NCBI GenBank assembly: GCA_011192125.1
Contig: DUEL01000036.1
Coordinates: forward strand, 1 to 50,127
Length of the DNA stretch: 50,127 bases
Reading direction: 5' to 3'
Source of the DNA: Thermoflexia bacterium
GTDB lineage: Bacteria; Chloroflexota; Anaerolineae; B4-G1; DUEL01
A model generated the notes under the pieces. The model was not told the origin of the DNA and made no database searches. It was given only the letters and a program-made list of their open reading frames with translations. Position numbers and translations under genes: made by a program. Below are positions 26,384 through 33,531 of this stretch, one piece after another (the stretch's first letter is position 1; every line of letters starts with the position of its first letter).

Positions 26384-27234
26384 TGTTCTCCTTCCTCGTT
26401 TTCCGTTGTCGGTGGTTGGCCGATCTCGATGACGATCCGCCACGACCCCATCAGGTTGCCTTCCTGGCAGGGCTGGACAGTGAGGTCAGAGAGGAGGGGG
26501 GCGGCGGGTTCGTCTACGCTGAGTGCATAAGGGACGCCCGGCTCCAGGGTGAAGTCGGCGTAGCCGGGGTCGATCTCCGGTCGTAGGCCGGTGACGGCGC
26601 GATCTGCCCCGCCCGGCCAGGTGAGCCAGAGGACCACGCCAGGCAGCGGAGTCGGTTCGTCTCCCTCCTCCTCCGGTGCAGCGCGGACCAACACCTGCAA
26701 CTGGGGGAGGGTGGTGGTACAGACCTGCGTCTGGCTGATGACGCGGTAGGGCAGGAGCGGCGGGAGAGGGGAGATGAAGGGGGTCGGTGTGGCGGTAGGT
26801 GTCGGCGGGGGAGGGGTCGGTGAGGGCTGCGGGGTTGGCGTGGTCTCCAGCGTGGGAGAAGGAGGAGGGGTGTTGAGGTAGATGGCCATCGCTGCGGTTC
26901 GGACTCCCAGGCGGGAGGCTAACTGGCTGAGGGGCCGCATCACCTCTGCCGGTCGCCCTTCGACGGCGTAGGACTCGATGAGGGCGGCCAATGCCGCCTG
27001 CACGTCCTCCTGCGGCAGCCCCTCCAGGCGGTGCTCCGCCCGCTCCAGGTCCCCATCCACCAGGTACGCCATCGCGACCAGGCGGATCCAGTCGTGCCGG
27101 TAGTCGCTGCGCAACAGGTCGGGGGTCGTGTTGTAGAGGTCGACCGGGTCGATCAGCCAGGCGTAGATCAGCCCCAGGACCAGCCCGAGGACCGCCCCTC
27201 CAGCGAAGGCCAGGAAGCCCGCGCGGTGGTTCAC
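26380..27234 (-). CDS. membrane-anchored protein with Pro/Thr-rich linker (paralog 2)
   Basis: A 284-residue protein. One N-terminal membrane span (about residues 6-28) is followed by a helical domain with YNTTPDLLRSDYRHDWIRLV and MAYLVDGDLERAEHRLEGL, then helices reminiscent of TPR-like repeats. A linker of repeated T-P pairs (about 145-175) leads to a C-terminal domain of about 110 residues with two cysteines (VCTTTL and VQPCQEG). The first 105 residues are clearly homologous to the neighbouring 122-residue protein. Start: GTG at 27234 overlapping the upstream stop (GTGA), with a G-rich ribosome binding site. Not a recognised family. Confidence 0.78.
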   Translation of the reverse strand: MNHRAGFLAFAGGAVLGLVLGLIYAWLIDPVDLYNTTPDLLRSDYRHDWIRLVAMAYLVDGDLERAEHRLEGLPQEDVQAALAALIESYAVEGRPAEVMRPLSQLASRLGVRTAAMAIYLNTPPPSPTLETTPTPQPSPTPPPPTPTATPTPFISPLPPLLPYRVISQTQVCTTTLPQLQVLVRAAPEEEGDEPTPLPGVVLWLTWPGGADRAVTGLRPEIDPGYADFTLEPGVPYALSVDEPAAPLLSDLTVQPCQEGNLMGSWRIVIEIGQPPTTENEEGEQ

Positions 27235-27599
27235 GGCGTCCCCCCCAGGTAGGGTAGCATCGACGGCGTGGTCGCACCCATTGCCTCCGCCAGGTGGACC
27301 AGCGTTCGGATGTCTGTCTCCCGTCCCCCTTCGGCGATCAAGGTCTCCGCCAGTTCTCTCACCGGACGGGCAGGCTGTTCGGGGTCCAGCAGGGCCAACC
27401 GCGCCCGCGCCGCTTCCAGGTCCCCTTCCACGTGGTAGGCGGCGGCGACCATCAGCACGTACTCGGTCCGATAGTCCTGGCGTAACTGGGCGGGGGCGGT
27501 GTTGGTGTAACGGACCGGCCAGAGGACCCATCCAACGAGCAGGCCGAGGGCGATGCCGACGGCCAGGCCAGCCAGAGCAAGAGGTAGAACTCTGCGCAT
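27231..27599 (-). CDS. small membrane-anchored protein (paralog 1)
   Basis: A 122-residue protein with a single N-terminal span (VLPLALAGLAVGIALGLLVG), then WPVRYTNTAPAQLRQDYRTE and AAAYHVEGDLEAARARLALL, matching paralog 2 position by position. The helical tail ends at the overlap with paralog 2. The ATG at 27599 has GAGGAGG upstream. An in-frame start at 27692 would run into the tRNA gene and is rejected. Probably a recent tandem duplication with loss or gain of the C-terminal half. Function unknown, with an extracytoplasmic helical domain likely. Confidence 0.75.
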   Translation of the reverse strand: MRRVLPLALAGLAVGIALGLLVGWVLWPVRYTNTAPAQLRQDYRTEYVLMVAAAYHVEGDLEAARARLALLDPEQPARPVRELAETLIAEGGRETDIRTLVHLAEAMGATTPSMLPYLGGTP

Positions 27600-27665
27600 C
27601 CCCTCCTCACAGAAGAACGGGGCCGCGAAGGCGGGCCCCCTTGGGAAACGGATGGGCTGACAAGG

Positions 27666-27748
27666 TGCCGGAGGTGGGAGTCGAACCCACACGGGCCAAG
27701 CCCACGCGATTTTGAGTCGCGCGCGTCTGCCTGTTCCGCCACTCCGGC
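27666..27748 (-). tRNA. trnL: tRNA-Leu, anticodon CAA
   Basis: The minus strand folds as a class II tRNA. The acceptor stem is GCCGGAG / CTCCGGC with discriminator A. The D arm starts GCGG, the anticodon stem is CGCGA / TCGCG around loop CTCAAAA (anticodon CAA, reading UUG), a long variable arm follows, and the T arm is GTGGGTTCGACTCCCAC. The CCA end is not encoded. It lies upstream of the membrane paralog genes on the same strand. Confidence 0.95.
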
Positions 27749-27810
27749 AGCGCCAGGGTGAGTATACCGTGAAATCGGTTGGGTGTCAACTGGAGTAGGC
27801 TGTCCTTCGG

Positions 27811-27945
27811 ACAGGAGTTCGGACATCAGGCGTGGGACTCCTTCTCGGCGGGCTTAGCACCGGCCTGAAGCGCCGGTGCTAGGCCGATTTCCCGCCAGCC
27901 CCGCCTGTTTACGACGGGGCGGATCAGGTGTGTCCGAACTCCTGT
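27811..27945. repeat. R3 MITE-like repeat, copy B
   Basis: This 135-bp element has perfect 15-bp terminal inverted repeats, ACAGGAGTTCGGACA and TGTCCGAACTCCTGT. Its reverse complement aligns with 218-354. Inside it is a perfect 10-bp-stem palindrome, TAGCACCGGC / GCCGGTGCTA (27855-27881), of R4 type. The matching part of copy A has lost this symmetry. Confidence 0.8.
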
Positions 27946-28026
27946 CTAGACCCCAGGAGTAGGGCAAGGGCAGGGTTGTCGCAAGAGCAGGTGGTGACGG
28001 CTGAATAGTTAGGGGAAACGGTTGGA

Positions 28027-28052
28027 CTCCGCGCTCTCCGCGCCTCTGCGGT
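28027..28052. repeat. R1 repeat, single right arm
   Basis: A 26-bp match to the right arm of R1 (CTCCGCGCTCTCCGCGCCTC then TGCGGT). No left arm is found nearby. Confidence 0.5.
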
Positions 28053-28101
28053 TACGAGGAAAGTGGTGGCTCTGGGTAGGGGGCTTCGATGTGGTTGGCT
28101 T

Positions 28102-28932
28102 TCACACGCCTAACGCTTCTTGCAGTCCGTCTCCAACGAGGTTGGCCGCCAGCACGGTGAGGGTGAGGGCCAGGCCGGGGAAGGTACTGACCCAGGGGGC
28201 GTCCCGCAGGTAGGCCCGCCCCTCGGCCAGCATCGCCCCCCACTCGGGGGTCCCCGGCGGCACGCCCAGCCCCAGGAAGTTGAGGGCTGCGCCGTTGAGG
28301 AGCACCCATCCCAGTTGGGTCGCTGCGAAGGCGATGAGGGAGGGGGCAGCGTTGGGCAGGATGTGGCGAAGGGCGATTCGGAGCCGGGTCGCGCCGATGG
28401 CGCGGGCAGCCTCTACGTAGGGCTGGGCACGCACCTCCCGCGTCACGCTGCGGGCGACCCGGGCGTAGGGCGGAACCGCCGCCAGCCCCACCGCCACCGC
28501 CACCGGCGTCAGCCCCGTACCCAACACGGCTACCATCGCCATCGCCAACAGAAGACCCGGGAAGGCCAGAAGACCATCCATCAGCCGCATCAGGATCGCG
28601 TCCGTCCGTCCGCCCAGGCTGCCCGCTGCGAGTCCAACAGGAAGCCCCAGTCCCACAGCCGTCGCCAACCCGAGGACGCCCATCTCCAGCGTCCACCGTG
28701 CCCCCCAGAGAAGACGGACCAACAGGTCCCGGCCCAGCAGGTCCGTCCCTAGCAGCCCACCCGGCCCCGGCGGGAGAAGGGAACGGGTGGGATCTGCTTC
28801 CATCGGACCACCGGGGGCGAGGCTGGGTCCCAGAAGGGCCGCCAGGATCACCAGAGCCAGCCACGTCAGGCCCGCCAGCGCGGCGGGTTGGCGCAGGAGC
28901 GGACGTCGGGGAGGGGCGGCCCACTCGATCAC
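28102..28932 (-). CDS. peptide/nickel-type ABC transporter permease (DppC-like)
   Basis: A 276-residue permease with about six spans. The DppC-type features are GTDLLGRDLLVRLLWGARWTL after the first span, and the EAA motif region EAARAIGATRLRIALRHILPN that contacts the ATPase. It pairs with the DppB-like permease to import peptides or related small molecules. The GTG at 28932 overlaps the dppB-like stop (GTGA) and has GGAGGGGG upstream. Any longer frame upstream would only be a shadow of the dppB-like gene. No ATPase gene follows, and the region downstream is filled with repeats. Confidence 0.9.
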   Translation of the reverse strand: MIEWAAPPRRPLLRQPAALAGLTWLALVILAALLGPSLAPGGPMEADPTRSLLPPGPGGLLGTDLLGRDLLVRLLWGARWTLEMGVLGLATAVGLGLPVGLAAGSLGGRTDAILMRLMDGLLAFPGLLLAMAMVAVLGTGLTPVAVAVGLAAVPPYARVARSVTREVRAQPYVEAARAIGATRLRIALRHILPNAAPSLIAFAATQLGWVLLNGAALNFLGLGVPPGTPEWGAMLAEGRAYLRDAPWVSTFPGLALTLTVLAANLVGDGLQEALGV

Positions 28933-29861
28933 GAAGCCCCCTCCCGCAGCCGGGGATCCAGCCAAGCGTGGAGGAGGTCCGCCAGCAGGTTGACCCCCAC
29001 GTAGGCCAGTGCGCCGACCAGCACCACCCCCCGCACCACCGGCAGGTCCCGCCAGAGGATCGCTTCCACCGCCAGCCGCCCCAGCCCTCGCCGGGCGAAC
29101 ACCGTCTCCGTGACCACCGCCCCGCCGAGCAGGAAGCCGAACTGGAGGGCGGTGACGGCGAGGGCCGGCCCCGCCGCGGCCTTGAGGACGTGGACGAAGA
29201 GGACGTGACGACCGGGGAGGCCGCGCGCCCGGGCGGCGAGCACGAAGGGCGAGCCCAGCACCTCCGCCACCCGCGCCCGCACCAGCCGGGCGATGGAGCC
29301 CGCCAGGGCGAACCCCAGCACCGCCGCCGGAAGCACCAGATGGCGAAGTCCCCCTTCCCCGGTGGCCGGGAACCAGCGCAGGTGGAGGGAGAAGAAGAGG
29401 ATAGCCAGGAGACCCGACCAGTAGGTCGGCGTGGAGAGGCCCACGACCGCCACGGCCGTCGCCGCCGTGTCCACCCAGGTCCGACGGCGAACTGCGGCCA
29501 GGGTCCCCAGGCCGATCCCCAGGGCCATCCCCACCCCCGTCGCCGCCACGGCCAGTTCGACCGTCGGCCCCAGTTGCTCCAGCACCATCCGCCCGACCGG
29601 TCGGCCGTGGAGCCACGATTGCCCCAGGTCGCCCCGGGCCAGGTCGGTTAAGTAACGGACGTACTGGAGCCAGAGCGGGTCGTCCAACCCCAACTGGGCC
29701 CGGCGCTCCGCCACCTCCTCAGGGGTCGCGCCGGAGGCGGCCAGCAACGCCTCGGCCGGGTCCCCAGGGGTCAGTTTCAGGGCGAAGAAGGCCAGGCTCG
29801 CCGCCAGCCAGAGGACGAAGACCGCGCTCAGCAGCCTCCGTCCCACGTATCCCACCCCCAT
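28929..29861 (-). CDS. peptide/nickel-type ABC transporter permease (DppB-like)
   Basis: A 310-residue permease: first span LLSAVFVLWLAASLAFFALK, followed by LTPGDPAEALL, the typical DppB N-terminal periplasmic opening, then about five more spans. The EAA-type loop is RGLPGRHVLFVHVLKAAAGP. It forms the translocation path with the DppC-like protein. The ATG at 29861 is preceded by a G-rich ribosome binding site. A TTG four codons earlier is also possible. It lies 44 bp after the binding-protein gene, separated by an 8-bp tandem repeat. Confidence 0.9.
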   Translation of the reverse strand: MGVGYVGRRLLSAVFVLWLAASLAFFALKLTPGDPAEALLAASGATPEEVAERRAQLGLDDPLWLQYVRYLTDLARGDLGQSWLHGRPVGRMVLEQLGPTVELAVAATGVGMALGIGLGTLAAVRRRTWVDTAATAVAVVGLSTPTYWSGLLAILFFSLHLRWFPATGEGGLRHLVLPAAVLGFALAGSIARLVRARVAEVLGSPFVLAARARGLPGRHVLFVHVLKAAAGPALAVTALQFGFLLGGAVVTETVFARRGLGRLAVEAILWRDLPVVRGVVLVGALAYVGVNLLADLLHAWLDPRLREGAS

Positions 29862-29872
29862 CCCCACCCCCA

Positions 29873-29910
29873 ATCACCCAGTCACCCAATCACCCAATTA
29901 CCCAATCACC
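29873..29910. repeat. short tandem repeat, 8-bp unit
   Basis: About 4.75 copies of ATCACCCA with small variants (GTCACCCA, ATTACCCA). It runs from just before the dppB-like ribosome binding site into the stop codon of the binding-protein gene. Variable copy number could alter spacing between the two genes. Confidence 0.7.
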
Positions 29911-31471
29911 GCTCCGCCAGCGTCACGTCGATCAACCACGGGAACCACCCCCGCCCGTCGAACCGGAGCCCCTGCACCCGCTCGCTCACCCCGTTCAGGT
30001 TGACGTAGTCCCGAATGGGAACGACCAGTGCCTCCTCCATCACGCGGTGCTGGACCTGGCTGTAGAGTTCGACCCGCTGGTCCTTGTCGGAGACCCGTGC
30101 CCCCTCCTCCAGCCAGCCGTCCAGTTCGGCGTCCTCCACCTTCGACCAGTTGAAGAAGGCCTGGGAGTGGAAGAACTTGCGCAGGATGTCGGGGTCACTG
30201 CCGGAGAGGGTGAAGGGGATAAGGTGGTGCCCTCCGTTGCCGGCGATCTCCAGCGCTTCGGGATAACTGACCACCCGGCTTTCCACACCGACCCCCAGGT
30301 CGGCCCACTGGGCGGCCAGAAGTTGGCCGATCTCCGGCATATACCCCCAGGACATCAGGACCATGTCCAGCACCAGCGGCTCACCATCCCTGTCCCGGAT
30401 CCCGTCGCCGTCGGTGTCGACCCAGCCGGCCTCGTCCAGCAGGGCCGCGGCCCTCTCCGGATCGTGGGGGTAGTACTGCTGCACCGTCGGATCGTAGCCG
30501 AAGGTGACCGCCGTCAGCGGCCCGTAGGCCACGGGGGAGGTGTCCTTGAAGATGGTGGAGACGATCGCCGCTCGGTCGGTCCCATAGAGGAGGGCCTGCC
30601 GCACGCGGATGTCGTCCAGCGGGGCGCGGCCGGTGTTCATAAACATCATCAACGACGCGCCGGGCAGGGCGACCGCTTCGACGCGGAAATCGGGGCTCGC
30701 CTCCAGCCGGGCCACGTCCTGCGGCGGGATCTCCCCCATCACGTCCGCCTCCCCCGTCTCCAGCGCCGGGGAGCGGGTGGCCGGATCGGTGAAGAAACGG
30801 AACTCCACCTCGTCCAGTTGGGCGGTCTTGTGCTGATAGACCGGCGGCCCCCAGGAGTAGTCCGGATTGCGGCGCAGGAGCAGGTGGTCGCCGGGGACGT
30901 ACTCGACGAAGACGAAGGGGCCGGTTCCCACCTGGTGCAACTGGTACTCGTCCCCCCACTTCTCCACCGCCGTCGGGGAGGCCATCGCCAGGTAGACCTG
31001 GCTCAGCGAATCCAGCAGCGGCGCAAAGGGCTCGCTCAGGACAATACGGACCGTGTACTCGTCCACCACCTCGGTCCGCTCGTAGGGGCCCAGCATAAAC
31101 CGGGCCTTCTGGGAGGCCAGGTCCGGGCTGGTGATCCGCTCCAGGTTGAAACGGACCGCCTCGGCGTTGAAGGGGGTGCCGTCGTGGAACTTCACTCCCT
31201 TCTTCAGGTAGAAGGTGTAGACTGTGCCGTCGTCGGAGACCTCCCACCGCTCTGCCAGGCCGGAGACGAACTCCCCGGTCTCGGGGTCCTGGTAGATCAG
31301 GGTATCGTACACAGAGGTGAGGGGGATCCCCAGTTCGGACGAGGCGTTGACGTGGGGATCGATCCCCGAGGGAGCGAGGGTGAGGCCGTAGACGATGCGC
31401 CCACCGGGGCGGGGAGCGCACCCGGCGAGCAGAAGGAAGACGATGATCCCTAGCAGCAAAACGCGTCGCAC
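29906..31471 (-). CDS. ABC transporter substrate-binding lipoprotein (family 5, peptide type)
   Basis: A 521-residue extracytoplasmic binding protein. The signal peptide ends in the lipobox LLLAGC (Cys18). Typical SBP family 5 blocks follow: GLAERWEVSDDGTVYTFYLKKGVKFHDGTPFNAEA in pieces, TGPFVFVEYVPGDHLLLRRNPDYS, and VRQALLYGTDRAAIV. It captures peptides or similar ligands outside the membrane for the two permeases downstream. The GTG at 31471 has GGGAGGTGA upstream and its own promoter, divergent from the ASKHA gene. The ligand cannot be read from sequence. Confidence 0.93.
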   Translation of the reverse strand: MRRVLLLGIIVFLLLAGCAPRPGGRIVYGLTLAPSGIDPHVNASSELGIPLTSVYDTLIYQDPETGEFVSGLAERWEVSDDGTVYTFYLKKGVKFHDGTPFNAEAVRFNLERITSPDLASQKARFMLGPYERTEVVDEYTVRIVLSEPFAPLLDSLSQVYLAMASPTAVEKWGDEYQLHQVGTGPFVFVEYVPGDHLLLRRNPDYSWGPPVYQHKTAQLDEVEFRFFTDPATRSPALETGEADVMGEIPPQDVARLEASPDFRVEAVALPGASLMMFMNTGRAPLDDIRVRQALLYGTDRAAIVSTIFKDTSPVAYGPLTAVTFGYDPTVQQYYPHDPERAAALLDEAGWVDTDGDGIRDRDGEPLVLDMVLMSWGYMPEIGQLLAAQWADLGVGVESRVVSYPEALEIAGNGGHHLIPFTLSGSDPDILRKFFHSQAFFNWSKVEDAELDGWLEEGARVSDKDQRVELYSQVQHRVMEEALVVPIRDYVNLNGVSERVQGLRFDGRGWFPWLIDVTLAER

Positions 31472-31520
31472 ACGTCACCTCCCGAGCCGTATCGTTCGCA
31501 GGACGTTTCGACGGGGGGAA

Positions 31521-31548
31521 ATTATACCCCCAGGGGATGGGAGGGCAA
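31521..31548 (-). promoter_or_regulatory. promoter of the peptide-type ABC importer operon
   Basis: On the minus strand TTGCCC (31543-31548) and a perfect TATAAT (31521-31526) are 16 bp apart. The leader of about 43 bases contains a good ribosome binding site. Confidence 0.65.
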
Positions 31549-31593
31549 GTTTGCAGGTCTGATGTTCAGATGTCCAAGGGTCAGTATCAACAC

Positions 31594-31622
31594 TTGAACA
31601 TCCTCCCCTCCTCTGGTAAACT
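31594..31622 (+). promoter_or_regulatory. promoter of the ferredoxin/ASKHA gene (leaderless layout)
   Basis: TTGAAC (31594-31599) and TAAACT (31617-31622) are 17 bp apart. The ATG at 31632 follows 9 bases after the -10, so the transcript should begin almost at the start codon. Confidence 0.65.
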
Positions 31623-31631
31623 ACCGCCGCT

Positions 31632-33449
31632 ATGGCCGAACCGAAGGAGCACGTCCGGGTTGATTGGGAACCGATCGGGAGGCGGGTGGTGATACCCGCC
31701 GGAGAGACGCTCCTCGCCGCGGCCCAGGCGGCGGGTGTGGAGTTGGTCGCTCTGTGCGGCGGGGCCGGCCTGTGCGGGAGTTGCCGGGTGCGCCGGATGG
31801 AGGGAGAACTCTCCCCCCTCACCCCCGCCGAGGAGGAGGCGTTGACCCCCGAAGAGATCGAGGCAGGCTACCGGCTCGCCTGCCAGGCCCGGCCGCTGAG
31901 CGACGTCAAGATCGACGTCCCGCCGGAGTCCCTCACCACGCCCCAGCGACTCCAGGTGGAGGGGCAGGAGGTTGAGGTCCCGCTGGATCCGGTGGTCAGG
32001 CCGGTGGACCTGGAGATCGTGCCGCCGAACCTGCACGACCTGCGGGCGGACGATCTGCGGGTGGAAGCCGCCCTCGCCGAGAAGGGGGTCTCCCCCGCCT
32101 CCATCGCCCCGCCGGTGCTGACCTCCCTCTCCGACAGTCTCCGTGCCCACGGGTGGTCGGTCCGCTTGGCCCACCGCCAGGGCGAGGTCGTCGCTGTGCT
32201 CCCGACCGGCACCCTCCTCCTGGGCCTGGCGGTGGACGTGGGGACGACCAAACTGGCCGCCTACCTGGTGGACCTGGAGACGGGGAGGACGTTAGCCAAG
32301 ACGGGGGCGATGAACCCTCAGATCGCCTACGGCGAGGACGTGATCGCCCGCATCGGCTATGCCAACGACCATCCCGACGGCCGCCGGGTGCTCCAATCCC
32401 GCCTCGTCGCTACCCTCAACGAGATGGTGGCGGACCTGTGTGCGGAGGCCGACGCACGGCCGGAGCAGGTCGTGGAGGCGGTCGTCGTCGGCAACACGGT
32501 GATGCACCACCTCTTCGCCGGCCTGCCGGTCCGCCAGCTGGGCACTTCCCCCTACGTCCCGGCCGTCGCCCGGCCGATGGACCTGCGGGCGCGCGATCTG
32601 GGGCTGCGCCTGGCACCCGGAGCCTATGTCTACCTCCCGCCCAATATCGCCGGGTATGTGGGAGCCGACCACGTCTCGATGTTGCTGGCGTGCGAGGTCC
32701 ACAGGACCCGCAAGACGACCATCGCGCTGGACATCGGGACGAACACGGAGGTGACGTTGGCGTATAACGGGCGGCTGATCAGCAGTTCCTGCGCCTCCGG
32801 CCCGGCCTTCGAGGGGGCCCACCTGAAGGACGGGATGCGGGCCGCGCCAGGTGCTATCGAGCGGGTGTGGATCGTGGGGGAGAGGGTCCACATCCAGACC
32901 ATCGGCAACGTGCCCCCGGTCGGCATCTGCGGGTCCGGCATCCTCGACGCCATCGCCCAGATGGTCGAGGCCGGCGTGCTCGACCACCGCGGGCAGATCC
33001 AACCCGGTCACCCGCGGGTGAGGGCAGCGGGCAAGAACCGGGCGTTCGTCCTCGCCCCGGCGCCGGTCAGCGGGCACGGGCGGGACGTGGTGGTCACCCG
33101 CAAGGACGTCAACGAGATCCAACTGGCCAAAGGGGCGATCCGGGCTGGCATCGAGGTCCTGCTAGCCGAGGCGGGCATCCCGGCGGAGGCGGTGGAGGAG
33201 GTCATCGTGGCGGGGGCGTTCGGGACCTATCTGGACATCGAGAGCGCGGTTCGGGTGGGGATGTTCCCGCCGCTGCCGCTGGACCGGTTCCGGCAGGTGG
33301 GAAACGCGGCGGGGACAGGGGCGCGGCAGATGCTGGTCTCCGCGGCCCGCCGACGGGAGGCGGAAGAGATCGCCCGGCGGGTCGAATACGTCGAACTGAC
33401 GGTCCACCCGGCTTTCCGCCGCTGCTTCGTGGATGCCCTCTCTTTCTGA
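31632..33449 (+). CDS. 2Fe-2S ferredoxin - ASKHA ATPase fusion (RACo-like, DUF4445)
   Basis: A 605-residue protein. Residues 8-95 are a plant-type 2Fe-2S ferredoxin domain with Cys42, Cys48, Cys51 (LCGGAGLCGSC) and Cys84. After a linker comes an actin-like ATPase of the DUF4445 family: LAVDVGTTKLAAYLVDLETG, VVVGNTVMHHLFAGLP, ALDIGTNTEVTLAY and ICGSGILDAIAQMV. Characterised relatives (RACo, RamA) use ATP to reduce Co(II) corrinoid proteins back to the active state in methyl transfer. No corrinoid protein or methyltransferase gene is in the window, so the partner is unknown. It has a leaderless promoter. Confidence 0.9.
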   Translation: MAEPKEHVRVDWEPIGRRVVIPAGETLLAAAQAAGVELVALCGGAGLCGSCRVRRMEGELSPLTPAEEEALTPEEIEAGYRLACQARPLSDVKIDVPPESLTTPQRLQVEGQEVEVPLDPVVRPVDLEIVPPNLHDLRADDLRVEAALAEKGVSPASIAPPVLTSLSDSLRAHGWSVRLAHRQGEVVAVLPTGTLLLGLAVDVGTTKLAAYLVDLETGRTLAKTGAMNPQIAYGEDVIARIGYANDHPDGRRVLQSRLVATLNEMVADLCAEADARPEQVVEAVVVGNTVMHHLFAGLPVRQLGTSPYVPAVARPMDLRARDLGLRLAPGAYVYLPPNIAGYVGADHVSMLLACEVHRTRKTTIALDIGTNTEVTLAYNGRLISSSCASGPAFEGAHLKDGMRAAPGAIERVWIVGERVHIQTIGNVPPVGICGSGILDAIAQMVEAGVLDHRGQIQPGHPRVRAAGKNRAFVLAPAPVSGHGRDVVVTRKDVNEIQLAKGAIRAGIEVLLAEAGIPAEAVEEVIVAGAFGTYLDIESAVRVGMFPPLPLDRFRQVGNAAGTGARQMLVSAARRREAEEIARRVEYVELTVHPAFRRCFVDALSF

Positions 33450-33453
33450 GAGG

Positions 33454-33525
33454 ACCACAGAGGCACAGAGGGCACAGAGTTTCTCGGTTTTTAAGGTTTC
33501 TCTGTGTCCTCTGCGCCTCCGCGGT
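33454..33525. repeat. R1 palindrome between convergent genes
   Basis: Arms at 33454-33479 and 33500-33525 form a long hairpin, starting 4 bp after the ASKHA gene and ending 6 bp before the stop of the convergent epimerase gene. Only short A/T runs flank it, so terminator function is less certain than at 20436 and 22468. Confidence 0.65.
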
Positions 33526-33531
33526 AAAACC

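Larger units (their letters stand above)
27749..28101. other. intergenic region with stacked repeats
   Basis: No gene is supported here. The region holds R3 copy B (27811-27945) with an internal R4 palindrome, and a single R1 arm (28027-28052). The rest shows no clear signal. Any promoter for the tRNA should lie at about 27760-27800 on the minus strand, but no good -35/-10 pair was found. Confidence 0.5.

Noticed and set aside
27600..27692. Upstream extension of the small membrane paralog into the tRNA gene
   Set aside because: The extra residues would be encoded by tRNA-Leu sequence, and the ATG at 27599 has a strong ribosome binding site.
28933..29616. A long N-terminal extension of the DppC-like protein
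   Set aside because: This part is a shadow frame of the DppB-like gene, rich in Gly/Arg/Pro. The GTG at 28932 with GTGA overlap is the natural start.
29873..29910. Tandem ATCACCCA units considered as a CRISPR array
   Set aside because: The unit is 8 bp with no spacers, and no cas genes are present. It is a simple tandem repeat.
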